From NCBI GenBank assembly GCA_900088475.1, contig FLMG01004217.1, positions 8,903 through 45,634 of the forward strand: a stretch of 36,732 nucleotides of DNA. Direction: 5' to 3'. Under the pieces are notes generated by a model. The model worked only from the letters and a program-made list of their open reading frames with translations, did no database searches and was not told the origin of the DNA. This DNA is from Hyphochytrium catenoides. Taxonomy: Eukaryota > Sar > Hyphochytriomycetes > Hyphochytriales > Hyphochytriaceae. Position numbers and translations under genes: made by a program. Each line of letters begins with the position of its first letter. The first letter of the stretch is position 1. This document shows, one piece after another, positions 1-10,604 of this stretch.

Positions 1-799
1 TTTCTCTGTCTCCCTCTCTCTTTTTATCACACTCTGTCTCTCTACCACTCTCTATGTGTGTCTCTTCTGTGTCTCTTTCTCTCAACTCACACATTCTCTC
101 TCTCTCTCTTCTTCCTTTCCATCTCTTGAAAGTTTCCATGGAAGATCCGCCTTGCGAGCTGATGACAAGGGAAAGAGAAAGATCCAGCGGCATGTCCTGC
201 CTCCTGACATTTCCAGGTTTTCAAGGTTCATGTCTTCCTCTCTCTCCTCTCTCGAGCTCTTCATGCAGACAGAAACCGCGAGGCGCTCAACACGCGGTGT
301 CTCCCCGCCGTCGTGCTCCTTTTCTGCCTTCGTGTTCTCTCTTCCCTTGTCGCCAATCGGTGCATGCCGCCTGGGGAAGCCTGAAGATCGCTGGCCGGGA
401 AAAGAGAAATGTTGCATGATGAGCACTGCCTTCCGCCATTTAACTCTTTTCTACACCACGGGCGCTAATAACTCTCGCTCTCTTCATTATTGCAGTCGTG
501 GGACCCCATTCTGTCTCTCCACCTTTCACTCTCTCTCTCCCTCTCTCTTCTATCTTCTATGCTGACGGTCGGTAGATCTCAGAGCTTCGTAGTGTTAATT
601 AAGGCTACTAATAACAAAGGCGTTAGACATACTGTTGATCCTGCTTCTCTCTGTCTCTCTCTCTCTTTTCTCTCCTTTTGACTTGGCATTTCTTCCGGGA
701 CCTTCAGGGCCCTATCCATAAGCCAGTCCTCTGCTTTTATTTAAAAAGAGGAAGAGAAGCAGCGGAAAGAGAGAGAAAGAACGCAAGATCCTAGTGGAT
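1..799. other. CT-rich spacer downstream of the LCCL gene
   Basis: No gene is supported here. The + strand is strongly pyrimidine-biased, with many CTCTCT runs (for example around 95-115 and 525-555). Open frames on both strands are serine/leucine or arginine/glutamate low-complexity translations of these runs and have no start or splice context that I trust. The region probably holds the 3' UTR of the minus-strand LCCL gene, whose stop codon is at 802-800, and perhaps part of a neighbouring gene outside the window. Confidence 0.5.
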
Positions 800-985
800 T
801 TATGGCGAAAGGAGAGGAGGAAGCGTGAAGTTGGTCTCTGGGCTGGTTATGCCGTCAGTGCCGTCTCCCGCAACGCCTCCAACTTCAGTAAAGTAGGTCG
901 TCCCAGGGCGCAAGTCGCTGAGGAGGAAAGATGTCTTCGGCCCTTGATAGACCATCACGCCGTTCAGCATCAAGCTGTATCTGTT

Positions 986-1024
<39 letters not shown>

Positions 1025-2205
1025 AGAAGCGAAACAGACAGAGGAAGGGAGATTCTTACCCTACAGCATCGCCCGTAGCGTTCCAAGAGATGAGAGCAGA
1101 AGAGTTGCTCGTCTGATTGACCACAGCCAAAGGCCGGTCGGGAACCTCCATGATCAACCGCGTGTCTGCTCAAAAAAAGAGAGAGAGGCGGGAAGGCAAT
1201 GAGAGAAGGAGAGAAGAAAGAGAGCCAATTGGAGCGATGACGGCAGGAGTTCAGTGTTAGACGGAGAGAAGAGCCAGAGAGACGCTAGCGAGACAGAAGG
1301 TACATTACTTGGGAAAGCAATCACTCTCAATAGTCTGAGCGAATGGAGAGACCTCTACCATTCTGCAGAATGTTTTGCTAAAAAAGTGACCACGATGTCT
1401 TTTGACCACGATATCTTTTGCCAGGACAGGTATCCCACAGCGCTTGGCGCTTGGCGCGTGGATATAAAGAGCGAGAGAGAGAAAGAGAGGAGAGGAGAGA
1501 GAAAAAAAGAGAGGAGAGAGAGAGAGAGAGAGAGAGAGGGCGAAGAGAAGGACCTACTCGGAAGATTGAAGATCGGTGCCCATCCAAAGTCAGTGATCCC
1601 ATTAACGAAAACCCCTACCAAGAGAGACTGAGACAGTAACGACGGTGGTCCTGGGAAACGCGTGAGAGGGAGAAGGATTGCCTGGGAGATACAAGTATGA
1701 ACACAGAGAGAGAGAGAGACAAAGAGAACGAGGGTGGTTAGCTAGGGATAGACCGGCGAGAACGAGAGAATTAGACTGAAAAAAGGGGAGAAGAATGAGG
1801 AGAGAAAGAAAGGCCGGGAACAGAGAGAAGGAAAGAGAGCATAACCCTAGAGAAAGGACCACAGGACAGAAAAGCAAGAACGACTAAAAGGAAAGAGTCG
1901 GACGCAACCAGGTCGTCCTCAAAGGACAAACCCTCAACAAACCCGAGGAGTAAGAGAACCAAGGACAGCGAGGCCATGGAGAGAGGTTAGGGGAGCACTT
2001 GAGGCTTACCGCTAGTGACGCGTGATGCATGTGCAGCCCGTAAGAGGGGAAGAGGCCAGCAATGATGGCGATCAGGAGCACGAGAGACAGGTAGAGCTTC
2101 ACATAACGAAAGAAAAGACTGCACCAGGCAAACGTGAGATGGGCTGTGAAAATTCAGTAAATGATGAAAGGGACGACTCAGGGGAGAGATATGGGGAGAG
2201 AGACA

Positions 2206-2242
<37 letters not shown>

Positions 2243-4682
2243 AAGGAAAAGACAGGGAGAGAAAGAGAGGAGCAGGAGATTGTGGATAGGCGGAGATGAG
2301 GAGAGTGACAGGGAGAAAAGGAGATGGCGGCACTGAGAGACAGATAAGAGAGACACAGGGAGAGAGACAGCGGTAGCAGGAAGCAAGACGGGGACAGGAG
2401 ATAATCAAAAGATGGGGCGGCGTGGGAAGGATGGTGGACAAGACGACGGTTCTGTAAGGAGATGCAGTGCAGCTCAAAAGCTGTCGCTTACGTCTCAAGA
2501 CAGAGCTTCCAGAGGTGGTAGCCGGCCAGCCCCAGAGCCAGCAGCAAGAGGAGGGTGAAGAAGACGTAAGTCGCGGCGTTAACTGTCGCGCCTTCGCGTT
2601 GCTGAAAAGAGAGATCGACGTCCTGCAAAGGATGTGTAAGTGAGGGAAGGGGACAGAGAGAGAGAGAGAGAAGTAGAGACAAAAACAGAGAGGGAGAGGA
2701 GAGGGGAGAGATGAGGAGAGAAGGAAACGAGTGAGGGCAAGGGTAGGAGTTGCACTAAAGAAGACGTTTTTGAGGAGAAATGACACCCAGTCCAGAACAG
2801 GAGCAATGACAGCCTCAACGTAAGGGAAGCACGCAACTCTCTTGTGAGAAATAAAGTCTAAAACGCTCAAAGTGAAGAGGCCGATGGTTCTCCATCGATT
2901 GTGGGTGGCGATAAGACCTGGAGAGCACACAGAATAGAAAGTCACTGGCCCAGAGAGGTAGAAAGCGTGAAGATGTGGCTTCTTACGAGTGCGGGGAAGG
3001 TGGACGCTATCAGGTCCATGTTCAGGGTGATTGAGAAAGGAAGAACGTAGAGTGCAGACCACTTCAGAACCCGCCACCAAAGGCGGTGCTCCTCAGTGAT
3101 CCCATCCAGAGCGCGCTTTCCAGCGGCGAGGAAGAAGAAGTAAGCCACAGGTAGGAAGAAAGAGAAGTCAGCTGTGCCATTGATAAACATGGCCTGCCAT
3201 CGCCGTGAGTTGGTGCCGGCGTACAATGAAAACCTGACCGTGGAAGTGTGGAACATAGCATGAGTGATTTGCGCCAAGCCAACTTGCCCATCATAGATTA
3301 ACGTCGGACCTCATAGAGAAGAAAAGAAAGGAGCTGGCAGTCTAGATTGCACAGAGGAGAGAGAGAGAAGAGAGAAATAGATAAGATAGAGGTTGAGTAT
3401 GGGGGTTACCAGAAGCCAAACGTGATGATGGAGAACCAGAGCACCCAGGACGGGACCCCCCGGAAGAATGCCAAGCCGCAGAGAAGGGCGAACCCGCAGA
3501 GAAAGATGGCCAGCCTGTAGAGGTGAGAGCACGTAAGGCAGAGACCGTGGCTACAACTACTCGGGTTACGGAGAAGTATACACAGAGGTGGAGGAGACTG
3601 AGAAGGCTCCCGAAAGGAGTGAACGCTGAGAAAGAGAGCCAGACTCGGGCCAGAGTGGAATAGGTGAGGCTAGAGTTGGGCTGAGAAGAGCTTCGGGGAA
3701 GTGGACGGGGAATCCGGAGAAAGAGGTGAAGAAGGTGGCGTACGTCAGGTCCTCGCAGTGTGACACATTGTCCGCCTTCTTGAACTGGAAACTCTTCGGA
3801 AACCAAGACTCAAAGGCGAGAGATTGCACGTCGTTCTGTTTGCTGGCAGTATAGCTATAGGACTCGCCTGGTGCGCAGAAAGCCCCGTCAGTAAGGTCCT
3901 TACGAGAGAGACCCTTTGAGAATAGCTCATCTTTCGTACCGCTAAGTCTGATCATAGCACAGCCTCCTTTACTGGGTAGGACCCCAGCGTGAATGGCCGC
4001 CTTGCAAATCCTGCTATCTCCTCTAAGAGTGCATAAGGGAGAACAGTCTTGCCGTGTGAGAAGATCTTCTAGAGCACTGAGAGAAAAGGGAGACCAGCCA
4101 AAAGCTCGCAGAGGTGCCACGGTTGGAAAGAAGAGCACGAAGTAGGCTCGGCACCACCCGTCAATCAAAAACACTAGCTCACCGGTAATTTCCAGTTCCC
4201 CACACCCTTAGGTTCGGATCGTTATCTAAGCATAACAAGCAGCGTCGTTAGACCATTCAGCAGCACTTCATGGTGGCGTAGTTATAGAAAGAGGCGCGAA
4301 AGACAGCGAAAGACATAAGCTGACATAGAAAAATGGCGACTAGTGATATGAAAAGTGTGAGGAAGTGGAGTCACGGTCAATTGGCAGCAGGGTTAAGAGT
4401 AAAGACACGGGAATGAAGGAGTGGACTCTCTCTCGGCTTACTCGAGAGACAGCCAGAGGGGCAGCGAATAGGCCGCCAGTCACTCGTGAAGGGCTTGCAA
4501 GAGTCTCCATTTAGACCACAATTTGGCCCTGGGAAATATTCTAAAGTCCTACAGCTTTGCTCGTCAGGCTTCTGATCTGGCACACCGCAAGCACACAGTG
4601 AGAAGATAGTTGGCATGGTGCAGGAAGGGAAAAGAAGTGTTGTCCGGTGAGAAAGAGAGGGAGGGACAGAGAGAGAGACAGA

Positions 4683-4726
<44 letters not shown>

Positions 4727-5761
4727 AAGCAAGAGTGAGGCCGGAATGCGCGCAGAGTGGACATATGCACATAAACGGAAGCAATCTTTGCGGAAAACGA
4801 GAGCTGAAAGCAAAGCGATACGGAGGAGAAAAGAGCAACATAGGACGAGGAAGAGTAAGACTGGCAAGCTACCACCATGGATAAGGAGACAAGCTACCAC
4901 CATGGATAAGGAGAGCCATACCACGTCATAAGATTAGATGAAGACAAGCAGGTCGGACGTACCTCCTACCGTGACAGCGAAGTAGCTAAAGTAGAACAGC
5001 AGAACGAGCAGCATCACCGACAGACCTATGTACAGCGCCAACCACCGATAAGGCCTGAAAGACGATAAGAGGTCAGTGTAGCCGTCCTCCCTACTTCCAC
5101 GATAATCCCTCTCAAGCTAGGGCGTCTATTGTCCTCCTCTTTGCATCATGGATCCAAAGACATTTTATCTCAAACATCCTTGAAGTCCACCCTAGTACCT
5201 CCACTGTGTGACTGCAAAGATTGGCCTACCGGGAGATGAAGCCTTTGATATCGTCCCAAGCGTCGGCGGCGTTCCTCTTGAGCACTTCCTTTCCTTTGGC
5301 AAATCGCTTCCTTTTTCTCATCTCAGCGACTGAAAGGTTGGAAAGAGATGACAAAGCAGTCGGGGCCCGGGAGTCAGGAACTGTTCGAAAGAGGAAAGGC
5401 TGAGGAGCTCCTAGATTTACCTGGTGTCTCAATCACTTCCCCCTCCAGTGGGCTGATCAGATCAGAACCTGTGTAGCCAACTTGCTCTCCAGTGTCAATG
5501 ACTACTTTGGCTCCATCGCCATCCGCGCTGGGTTCTACACATCAATGCAATAAAGGCAGCATGGCGATTTCTTAGAAGAAAATGCAGATGACACATCCGG
5601 GACGGATACCAGTAGGCATGAGGAACTGGGCTATATAGGGCACGACAGAAGTAAAAAGATGTGCAAAGAGAACAGCGTATCGCCGCCTTGCGCAGAAGTT
5701 AGGTTAGTGCACACTCACCGGTCAACATAGTCACTTCCTCGGTGGCCACATTGGAAGACAT
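800..5761 (-). CDS. LCCL-domain polytopic membrane protein with fibronectin-III-like tail
   Basis: Fourteen exons (minus): 5761-5719, 5534-5421, 5329-5230, 5054-4963, 4576-4442, 4225-4183, 4022-3570, 3514-3410, 3233-2987, 2622-2492, 2118-2010, 1681-1558, 1165-1060, 980-800. All phases close, giving 660 residues. After a cytosolic, basic N-terminus comes TM1 (about 86-113). A luminal Cys-rich segment follows (CGLNG about 137, RCPSGC about 155), then the LCCL core with YRGDSRIC and AAIHAG about 175-190 and GGC. Next is a run of membrane helices (about 327-555) carrying ADFSFFLP, the HMHHA motif and VFVNGIT. The last 85 residues resemble a fibronectin-III fold (SALISWNAT, LRPGTTY). This order matches the fungal-type LCCL membrane protein family of similar length, whose function is poorly known. 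The exon at 3233 (TCAG acceptor) was chosen by phase and family spacing and is the least certain junction. Introns carry sense-strand CT tracts next to acceptors. I am sure of the family, less so of each exon edge. Confidence 0.88.
991..1021. repeat. (GA)n microsatellite in an LCCL-gene intron
   Basis: An uninterrupted GA dinucleotide tract occupies much of the intron between exons 13 and 14 of the LCCL gene. In the sense of that gene it is a CT tract just upstream of the acceptor AG at 982-981, so it may double as the polypyrimidine tract. Confidence 0.9.
1469..1542. repeat. GA-rich low-complexity tract
   Basis: An imperfect GA/GGA-rich stretch in the intron between LCCL exons 12 and 13. 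It is purine-rich on +, so it is CT-rich in the sense of the gene. Confidence 0.8.
2209..2243. repeat. (GACA)n tetranucleotide repeat
   Basis: About eight near-perfect copies of CAGA/GACA in tandem, inside the intron between LCCL exons 10 and 11. Such tracts often vary in copy number between individuals. Confidence 0.9.
4651..4732. repeat. (GA)n/(GAAA)-type microsatellite in an LCCL-gene intron
   Basis: A long purine tract with a regular GAGAGAGAAA rhythm, within the intron between LCCL exons 4 and 5. It is CT-rich in the sense of the gene. Confidence 0.85.
4865..4914. repeat. Perfect 25-bp tandem duplication
   Basis: Two identical adjacent 25-bp units (4865-4889 and 4890-4914), each containing ACCACCATGG. 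They lie in the same LCCL intron as the GA tract. The identity suggests a recent duplication. Confidence 0.93.
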
Positions 5762-7135
5762 CCTGAACCAATCCAGTCGCTATCGTCGATGTCAAGTCCT
5801 CGGTTTCTCACTTTAGCCCTTGCAAAGTGCCACGTGCTCAGATATTGTCCATTTGCCAAAGCAGGGTTACAGTGACCGCCGGGACAGAGACTATGGGCAT
5901 GAAATAACCCCCAAGATGGGGACGTCACTCTTCAAATTTTCATAGGGTAGAGGCCAGCACGAATACGGAGATGCTCTTAGGTGCCTGTAGGAGATAACCA
6001 CCCGCGGAGCAAGCACTCTGACTTCCTTATGTCGTAAAGAGCTCTAGCTTTAATTAGGTTGATGATGCTTTAGTAAGGCTAACGGAGAGAGAAATTGCCC
6101 ACGCTCTTAGAGCTTGTCACGTCTCTGGCAAGCTGGCAAGCCTCAGAGCCTAAGCTCGGCAGGAGCAGTGCACGGCGGCCCTGGGCGCGGGGCTGATGAA
6201 CAGGGCGAAGGGGAAAGACAGAGGTGAAGCGAGAGAGGAGAGAGGGAGAGAGGAGCGGAGGCAGAGATGCGAAAGACGAACAAGAAACGTTCACATCATT
6301 ACATCATGGGACCAAAAAGAATCAACTAGCTGATTCTAATACAGTTATCAAAAATAAACAATACAACTAGCCAAACGACAGGGACACACGGTAGTACATG
6401 ATGGGGGACTGTGGCTTTTTTTATTCTCCTGCGACTATAGCGGCATTCCTATTAGGTATGGGAGCGTTCTCGATAAGAGGCCTCCTGGATTGTTTCATTT
6501 GTGATATTTCTTGGTCTTAGTGACCATTCACCGGCTCTCTGTCCCTTTCTTTGATTGTTGTCTTCCTCCTCTTCTATGGAGAACAAACAGAAAATGTGAG
6601 GAAATTGTTGCCTGTGATCCCTTGAGCTTCAGAGACCGAGACAGAAAATAACAGCGCACAGACAGAGCGATAACGCCGACACAGAGTGGCTCTTGTGCCA
6701 TACAATCATTCCCTGGCTGAGGCTGCTAAACGTCCACCTGACCTGCAGAGGTTTACATATGAAGGTTAAAGACAGAAGAGAGAACATCGCCGTTAGCACA
6801 CCTGCTTCTTTGTGACAGCGGTGGTTGGCCAAGCAAGTGCACTGTCCCCTCATCATCTCAATCACCACCTTCTTCTGTTGATCAGCGGTCCAAGAGGTGG
6901 TTGAGAGCTATCACACAGTGCAATCTCAGTCGCAGACGAACAGTCAGCAGCTTTATATAAAGAGCCACCGTACTCTTGCCGATGGAAAGGAAGCCACACA
7001 CAAAGGAGTTGAGCTTATTTGACGTGGATTCCAGAAAGAGTTGTACACACAAAGAGCTTCCAACATAGAGTCCATCTAGGAAGAACAAAGCAAGCAAGTA
7101 TTTGGTCATCCTGTGACCAGTGGAAAGTAGGGACT
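5762..7135. other. Divergent intergenic region between the LCCL and F-box-like genes
   Basis: No firm gene. The two flanking genes are transcribed away from each other, so both promoters should lie here. A short minus-strand segment at about 6856-6802 reads MMRGQCTCLANHRCHKEA up to a possible donor (GTGTGC). It sits downstream of a palindromic TATA box when read leftwards, so a tiny Cys-rich gene is conceivable, but no second exon could be fixed. The rest (5.9-6.6 kb) shows only short chance frames. Confidence 0.4.
6951..6962. promoter_or_regulatory. Palindromic TATA box
   Basis: CTTTATATAAAG is a perfect 12-bp palindrome containing TATATAA. It lies about 175 bp upstream of the F-box-like start codon at 7136, as expected for a TATA box plus 5' UTR. 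Being palindromic, it could also direct transcription leftwards. Confidence 0.5.
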
Positions 7136-7942
7136 ATGGTGCATCATACAGCAGCAGAAGAGTTTGTCCTTGTCCGACAGAACGACCTCGAGGACGTTGA
7201 TAGAACGAACAAGGCTGAGATAGAGTCAGCATGGGCGACCGTGGACTGCGACCGACCAGATGTTGAGTCCCTGCCTGAGAGTCCGCGTTCAATGAACACA
7301 TTTGCCTCAGAGGAAGATGACTTGGATTTTGTTTCCATCTCTGTCCAACAAAAGCAAGCATCCGTGATGACGGGTGCACGAGAACTCTCCGGAGTACAGC
7401 AGGAGGGAAGCCCTTCTATGTCACTGTTGGATCTGCTCAAGGAGGCTGATACTCGGCCGGGAAAGCGAGATGTTCTGAGGACTCTTGTTCAGTTCCTGGA
7501 TGCTGACAGCATCAACTCCCTTTCACAAAGCTCCTTATACATAGAGAAAAGGCTAGAGGAAGCGTCGTACATGGAGAGCGTTTGGCGCAAGCTGTTCCTT
7601 TCCAAGTTTGGAAAGGGGAAGACCGACAAGAGACACCGCCATTGGAAGAGTATGAAATTTGAAGTAAGGTCTTTTTGGAGGGCGCAGTACATGGAAGAGT
7701 ACGCTCTTGAGAAGAAAGAGCAATTGAGGTTAGCGCAAATTGCGGAGCTTAAGGATATGATGACTCTGCGCGAAGAGACAAACGAGGCGATGAAGACCGT
7801 TGGAAACACTGTGCTGGCAGGCTTGACGAAGCAGCAGTGCCGCGAGTACTATAAATCCATTAGGTCGAAGCCGCAGGGAAAGCGTGGCAAGGGCTGCAGT
7901 CGTACCCATGAGGAACCTTACTATGACGCTTACAGCTTTTAG
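7136..7942 (+). CDS. F-box-like protein, intronless
   Basis: A single uninterrupted frame of 268 residues from the first in-frame ATG; the frame is open further upstream but has no earlier ATG. Residues 1-95 are acidic and probably disordered (EEDDLDF about 59-65). Residues 97-160 look like a divergent F-box: a leucine-rich LLDLLKEAD, then VLRTLVQFLDADSINSLSQ, a WRKLF at 150-154, and a further tryptophan-containing HWKSM and FWRAQY. F-box proteins normally recruit substrates to SCF ubiquitin ligases through SKP1. After that, residues 190-225 are likely a charged helix, followed by a basic tail (KPQGKRGKG). I see no substrate-binding repeats such as LRR or WD40. The assignment rests on the pattern of hydrophobic residues and tryptophans, so the F-box call is tentative, but the gene itself is well supported. 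Confidence 0.75.
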   Translation: MVHHTAAEEFVLVRQNDLEDVDRTNKAEIESAWATVDCDRPDVESLPESPRSMNTFASEEDDLDFVSISVQQKQASVMTGARELSGVQQEGSPSMSLLDLLKEADTRPGKRDVLRTLVQFLDADSINSLSQSSLYIEKRLEEASYMESVWRKLFLSKFGKGKTDKRHRHWKSMKFEVRSFWRAQYMEEYALEKKEQLRLAQIAELKDMMTLREETNEAMKTVGNTVLAGLTKQQCREYYKSIRSKPQGKRGKGCSRTHEEPYYDAYSF

Positions 7943-9020
7943 GGTACTGTATGTGAGGGGAAGGTCATGGGTATTGATGTGGCAGTTCAGTATGGTAGGT
8001 TTAGGCAATGAGTTTAGAAAGGATTGATAAATAGATATTTACCGCGTTGTGCCCCGTTTGCTGACGCCGTGGAAAGGTTCTTGGTGCGGAGCATTTGTTA
8101 CCTTGGACGATTAATCCATAAAGTAAAGGAATGGGAAGGAGGATGTTAATCTAGTGGTTTCCTAGGCCCCTTGATTGTGTCTCTCTTTATCCGGCCGTCA
8201 TTATAGTTACTCCGCACTATTTTTGAGCTTGAGTGTGGAGGTCGTTAACCAAAGCAGGCATGATGTTGAGGGCTCCGACTTATGTGATATGTCATTTACT
8301 GCTCTGCTAATGCCTGGCTATGAGTCTGTATCCGTCATCTTGGCTGGTTTGGCCGAAGGAAGGTGTTCCTCCTCTCCATCAGCACTTCACGCGCGTTTGG
8401 GCCTAGGGTTAACTGCCAGAAGTGGAAGTCTAGAAAAAGGGTTTCTTTCTTCATGGTAGCTCGCCGCGCTTGAGATCCCGTTGGTAGGAGTATAGAACCT
8501 GCCACTAATCATCATGATGATCCCTTGCTTCCGGCTCTGTCAATCATCATCATCATCATTATTAGTGGAGAAGGACACAAACCATCAACTGGCCTCCTAA
8601 TATAGTCCCTAAGGCTTTAAAGTCAAAGATATCAGTGCCTTGAAAACAGGTCTGTACGTCCCTATTATAGTAAAATACAGCACTCACAGGTTTTTGAATT
8701 CCCTATATTAACGCGTTTTGCAGATTCCGGTTCGTAAGGTCCGTTGTTCCGCTAAAGTATCTGTATTGGAGTCGATCATCTGGCGCTGAGATCTCAAACT
8801 AAAGACGGAGCTCTATGACCCGAAGACAGTGGTTTCTCGGCCCCAAGCCGATCATTCACCTTAGCAGCCACTGACAGAAGAGCTCTCCTGCTGGTCAGTG
8901 AGGCGCTGCTCTTCATTTAGCTTACCGCTCCGGTGGGGATAGGCCTCACACGCGGGACAAGGAATCCTACTTGTCGCCCATAGTTCGTGGCGAAGTACCT
9001 TGGCGGTGAGACTTGGTACC
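7943..9020. other. Spacer between the F-box-like gene and SRP19
   Basis: No gene supported. It should hold the 3' end of the F-box-like transcript and the promoter and 5' UTR of SRP19. The only structure noted is a short ATC/ATT trinucleotide run near 8541-8562. Frames on both strands are short and lack splice support. Confidence 0.5.
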
Positions 9021-10604
9021 ATGTCATCCAAAAAGAAGGGGAAGCGAAACAAGCCTGTCCAGCAAGGTGGAACGGCAGGTGACTTTGGAGGCATGCCGGA
9101 CTTCGGTTTCCCCGGGATGGGAATGCCAGGTAGGAGGAAAGAAAGGGACGGTTTTAGGTGGAACCAGCCATTCCAAAGATTACTCTTAGCGAGATAAGCT
9201 AGAGAGACGGCCCGTCGACAAGTCTCCTTAGCCAGACTTTCTTGCATAGGCTTTCCTGACCTCGCAGGCATGGATCCGCGGATGCTACAGCAGGCAGAGG
9301 AAGAGGCACGTAGAATGCAGGAGATGCAAGCCAAGGCAGCGCAGGCTCAGGCTCAAGCCGAAGGTACCCAGATTAATGGGGGAGTCACGCTTCCTGAGCA
9401 GAGTAGTTTAGCATGCCTCGACTTCTCTCCTATGTCGCAAACCTACTCTGACATGTCAGAATTTACCTCTCTTCCTATCTGCATGACCTCGATCAGATGA
9501 TCTTTATGGCTAGACTTTTTCTTCAAGATATCTTTGTAACTCTACATGGCCCCAGGCCCGCGCTATGACACCAGCAAGTGGATTACTATCTACCCGCAGT
9601 ACTTGGATTCTCTGAAGACAGTCGCCGAAGGAAGGCGCATCGCGAAAGAGCGAGCTTGTAAGTGTAGATAGACTGTTACAAAGAGGTTCTCTCTCTCTTT
9701 CTCGCTCGCTCTTTCTTTCTGCCTCCATTTTCTCTGCTCCCTGGGTCTCCGCTCTCTTTCTTCCTCCCGTGTCTCAATGCTTTCTCCAACCGCTCTTCAT
9801 GGTTTCGTCTGCCGTCTCATCTCCCCTCTGGCATAACTCCGCCTTCTGTGTTGGTGAAGTTCCCTCTAATGTGTTGATCTACACCCGTCTACCGTTCCTG
9901 CTTCTATCCTTAGTTTCCTTGAAATGATCAATCACTTGTGCTAGATCTCCGCCTCCTTCCGGCCCTCTCGGTCTAGCTAACTTCTGTCATACAGGTGAAA
10001 AGCCTACCGTCCAGGACATCTCCGAAGTACTGAAGTTTTGGAAGATATACCATGCTGTGGAGGTAAGCCACCACCATGCCATAGTCACAGGCGAGAGAGA
10101 GGGAGATAGCGCTCAGCGTTGATGCAAGCGTCATTCACTTCTTGACGCAACTAAATGGTGCTGATGTAGGTTAAGGCCTATCCTCGGGACTGGATCAATC
10201 CCGGCCGCGTTAAGGTCAAGTTGTTCGACGACAACAGACATCCAGTGCATCCTGAGATCACAAATAGTGCGTCTTTTGTCTTATTCTCTATTCACTGTCT
10301 ACCTCTTTATCTTCCACTGTTACGTCTAGGCTACGAATGGACCTCTCTACCAACGTCTCGCCATTCGGGATTGTGCACAACCTCAATCTCTGTGCCGTAC
10401 CATTTCCCTTTCCTGACCTAACTGCACATTTCCAATTGTACAGAGAAGCAACTTCTTCATGAGTTGGCAGACAAGATCCCAAAACTGAAGTCGCGGGAAG
10501 AGCGACTCAAGAACGCGCAAAGCAGTCAAAAATCTTCCACATCATTGCCTGCTCCCGCCACCACATCGTCCACTAACAAGAAGAAAGGGAAAAAGAAGCG
10601 ATAA
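9021..10604 (+). CDS. SRP19: Signal recognition particle 19 kDa subunit
   Basis: Six exons: 9021-9129, 9268-9363, 9556-9657, 9995-10062, 10170-10266, 10444-10604. Phases close to give 210 residues. SRP19 binds the tips of helices 6 and 8 of SRP RNA and lets SRP54 join the particle that targets nascent secretory proteins to the ER. The core begins about residue 69 with the typical RYDTSKWITIYPQYLDS. It continues through KTVAEGRRIAKERA, VQDISEVLK, the AYPRDWINPGRVKVKLFD stretch and LLHELADKIPKLKSRE. The C-terminus ends in a lysine-rich tail. Unusual is a 68-residue N-terminal extension: a basic start (KKKGKRNK), a Gly/Met/Phe-rich stretch (about 24-37) and an Ala/Gln/Glu helix. Human SRP19 is about 144 residues, so the extra length is real. 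Identification is secure. Confidence 0.96.

Noticed and set aside
2178-3080. A 300-codon minus frame with some hydrophobic stretches.
   Set aside because: It covers LCCL exons in the wrong frame plus introns. The phase-consistent family-matching exons at 2987, 2622-2492 and 2118-2010 explain the region better.
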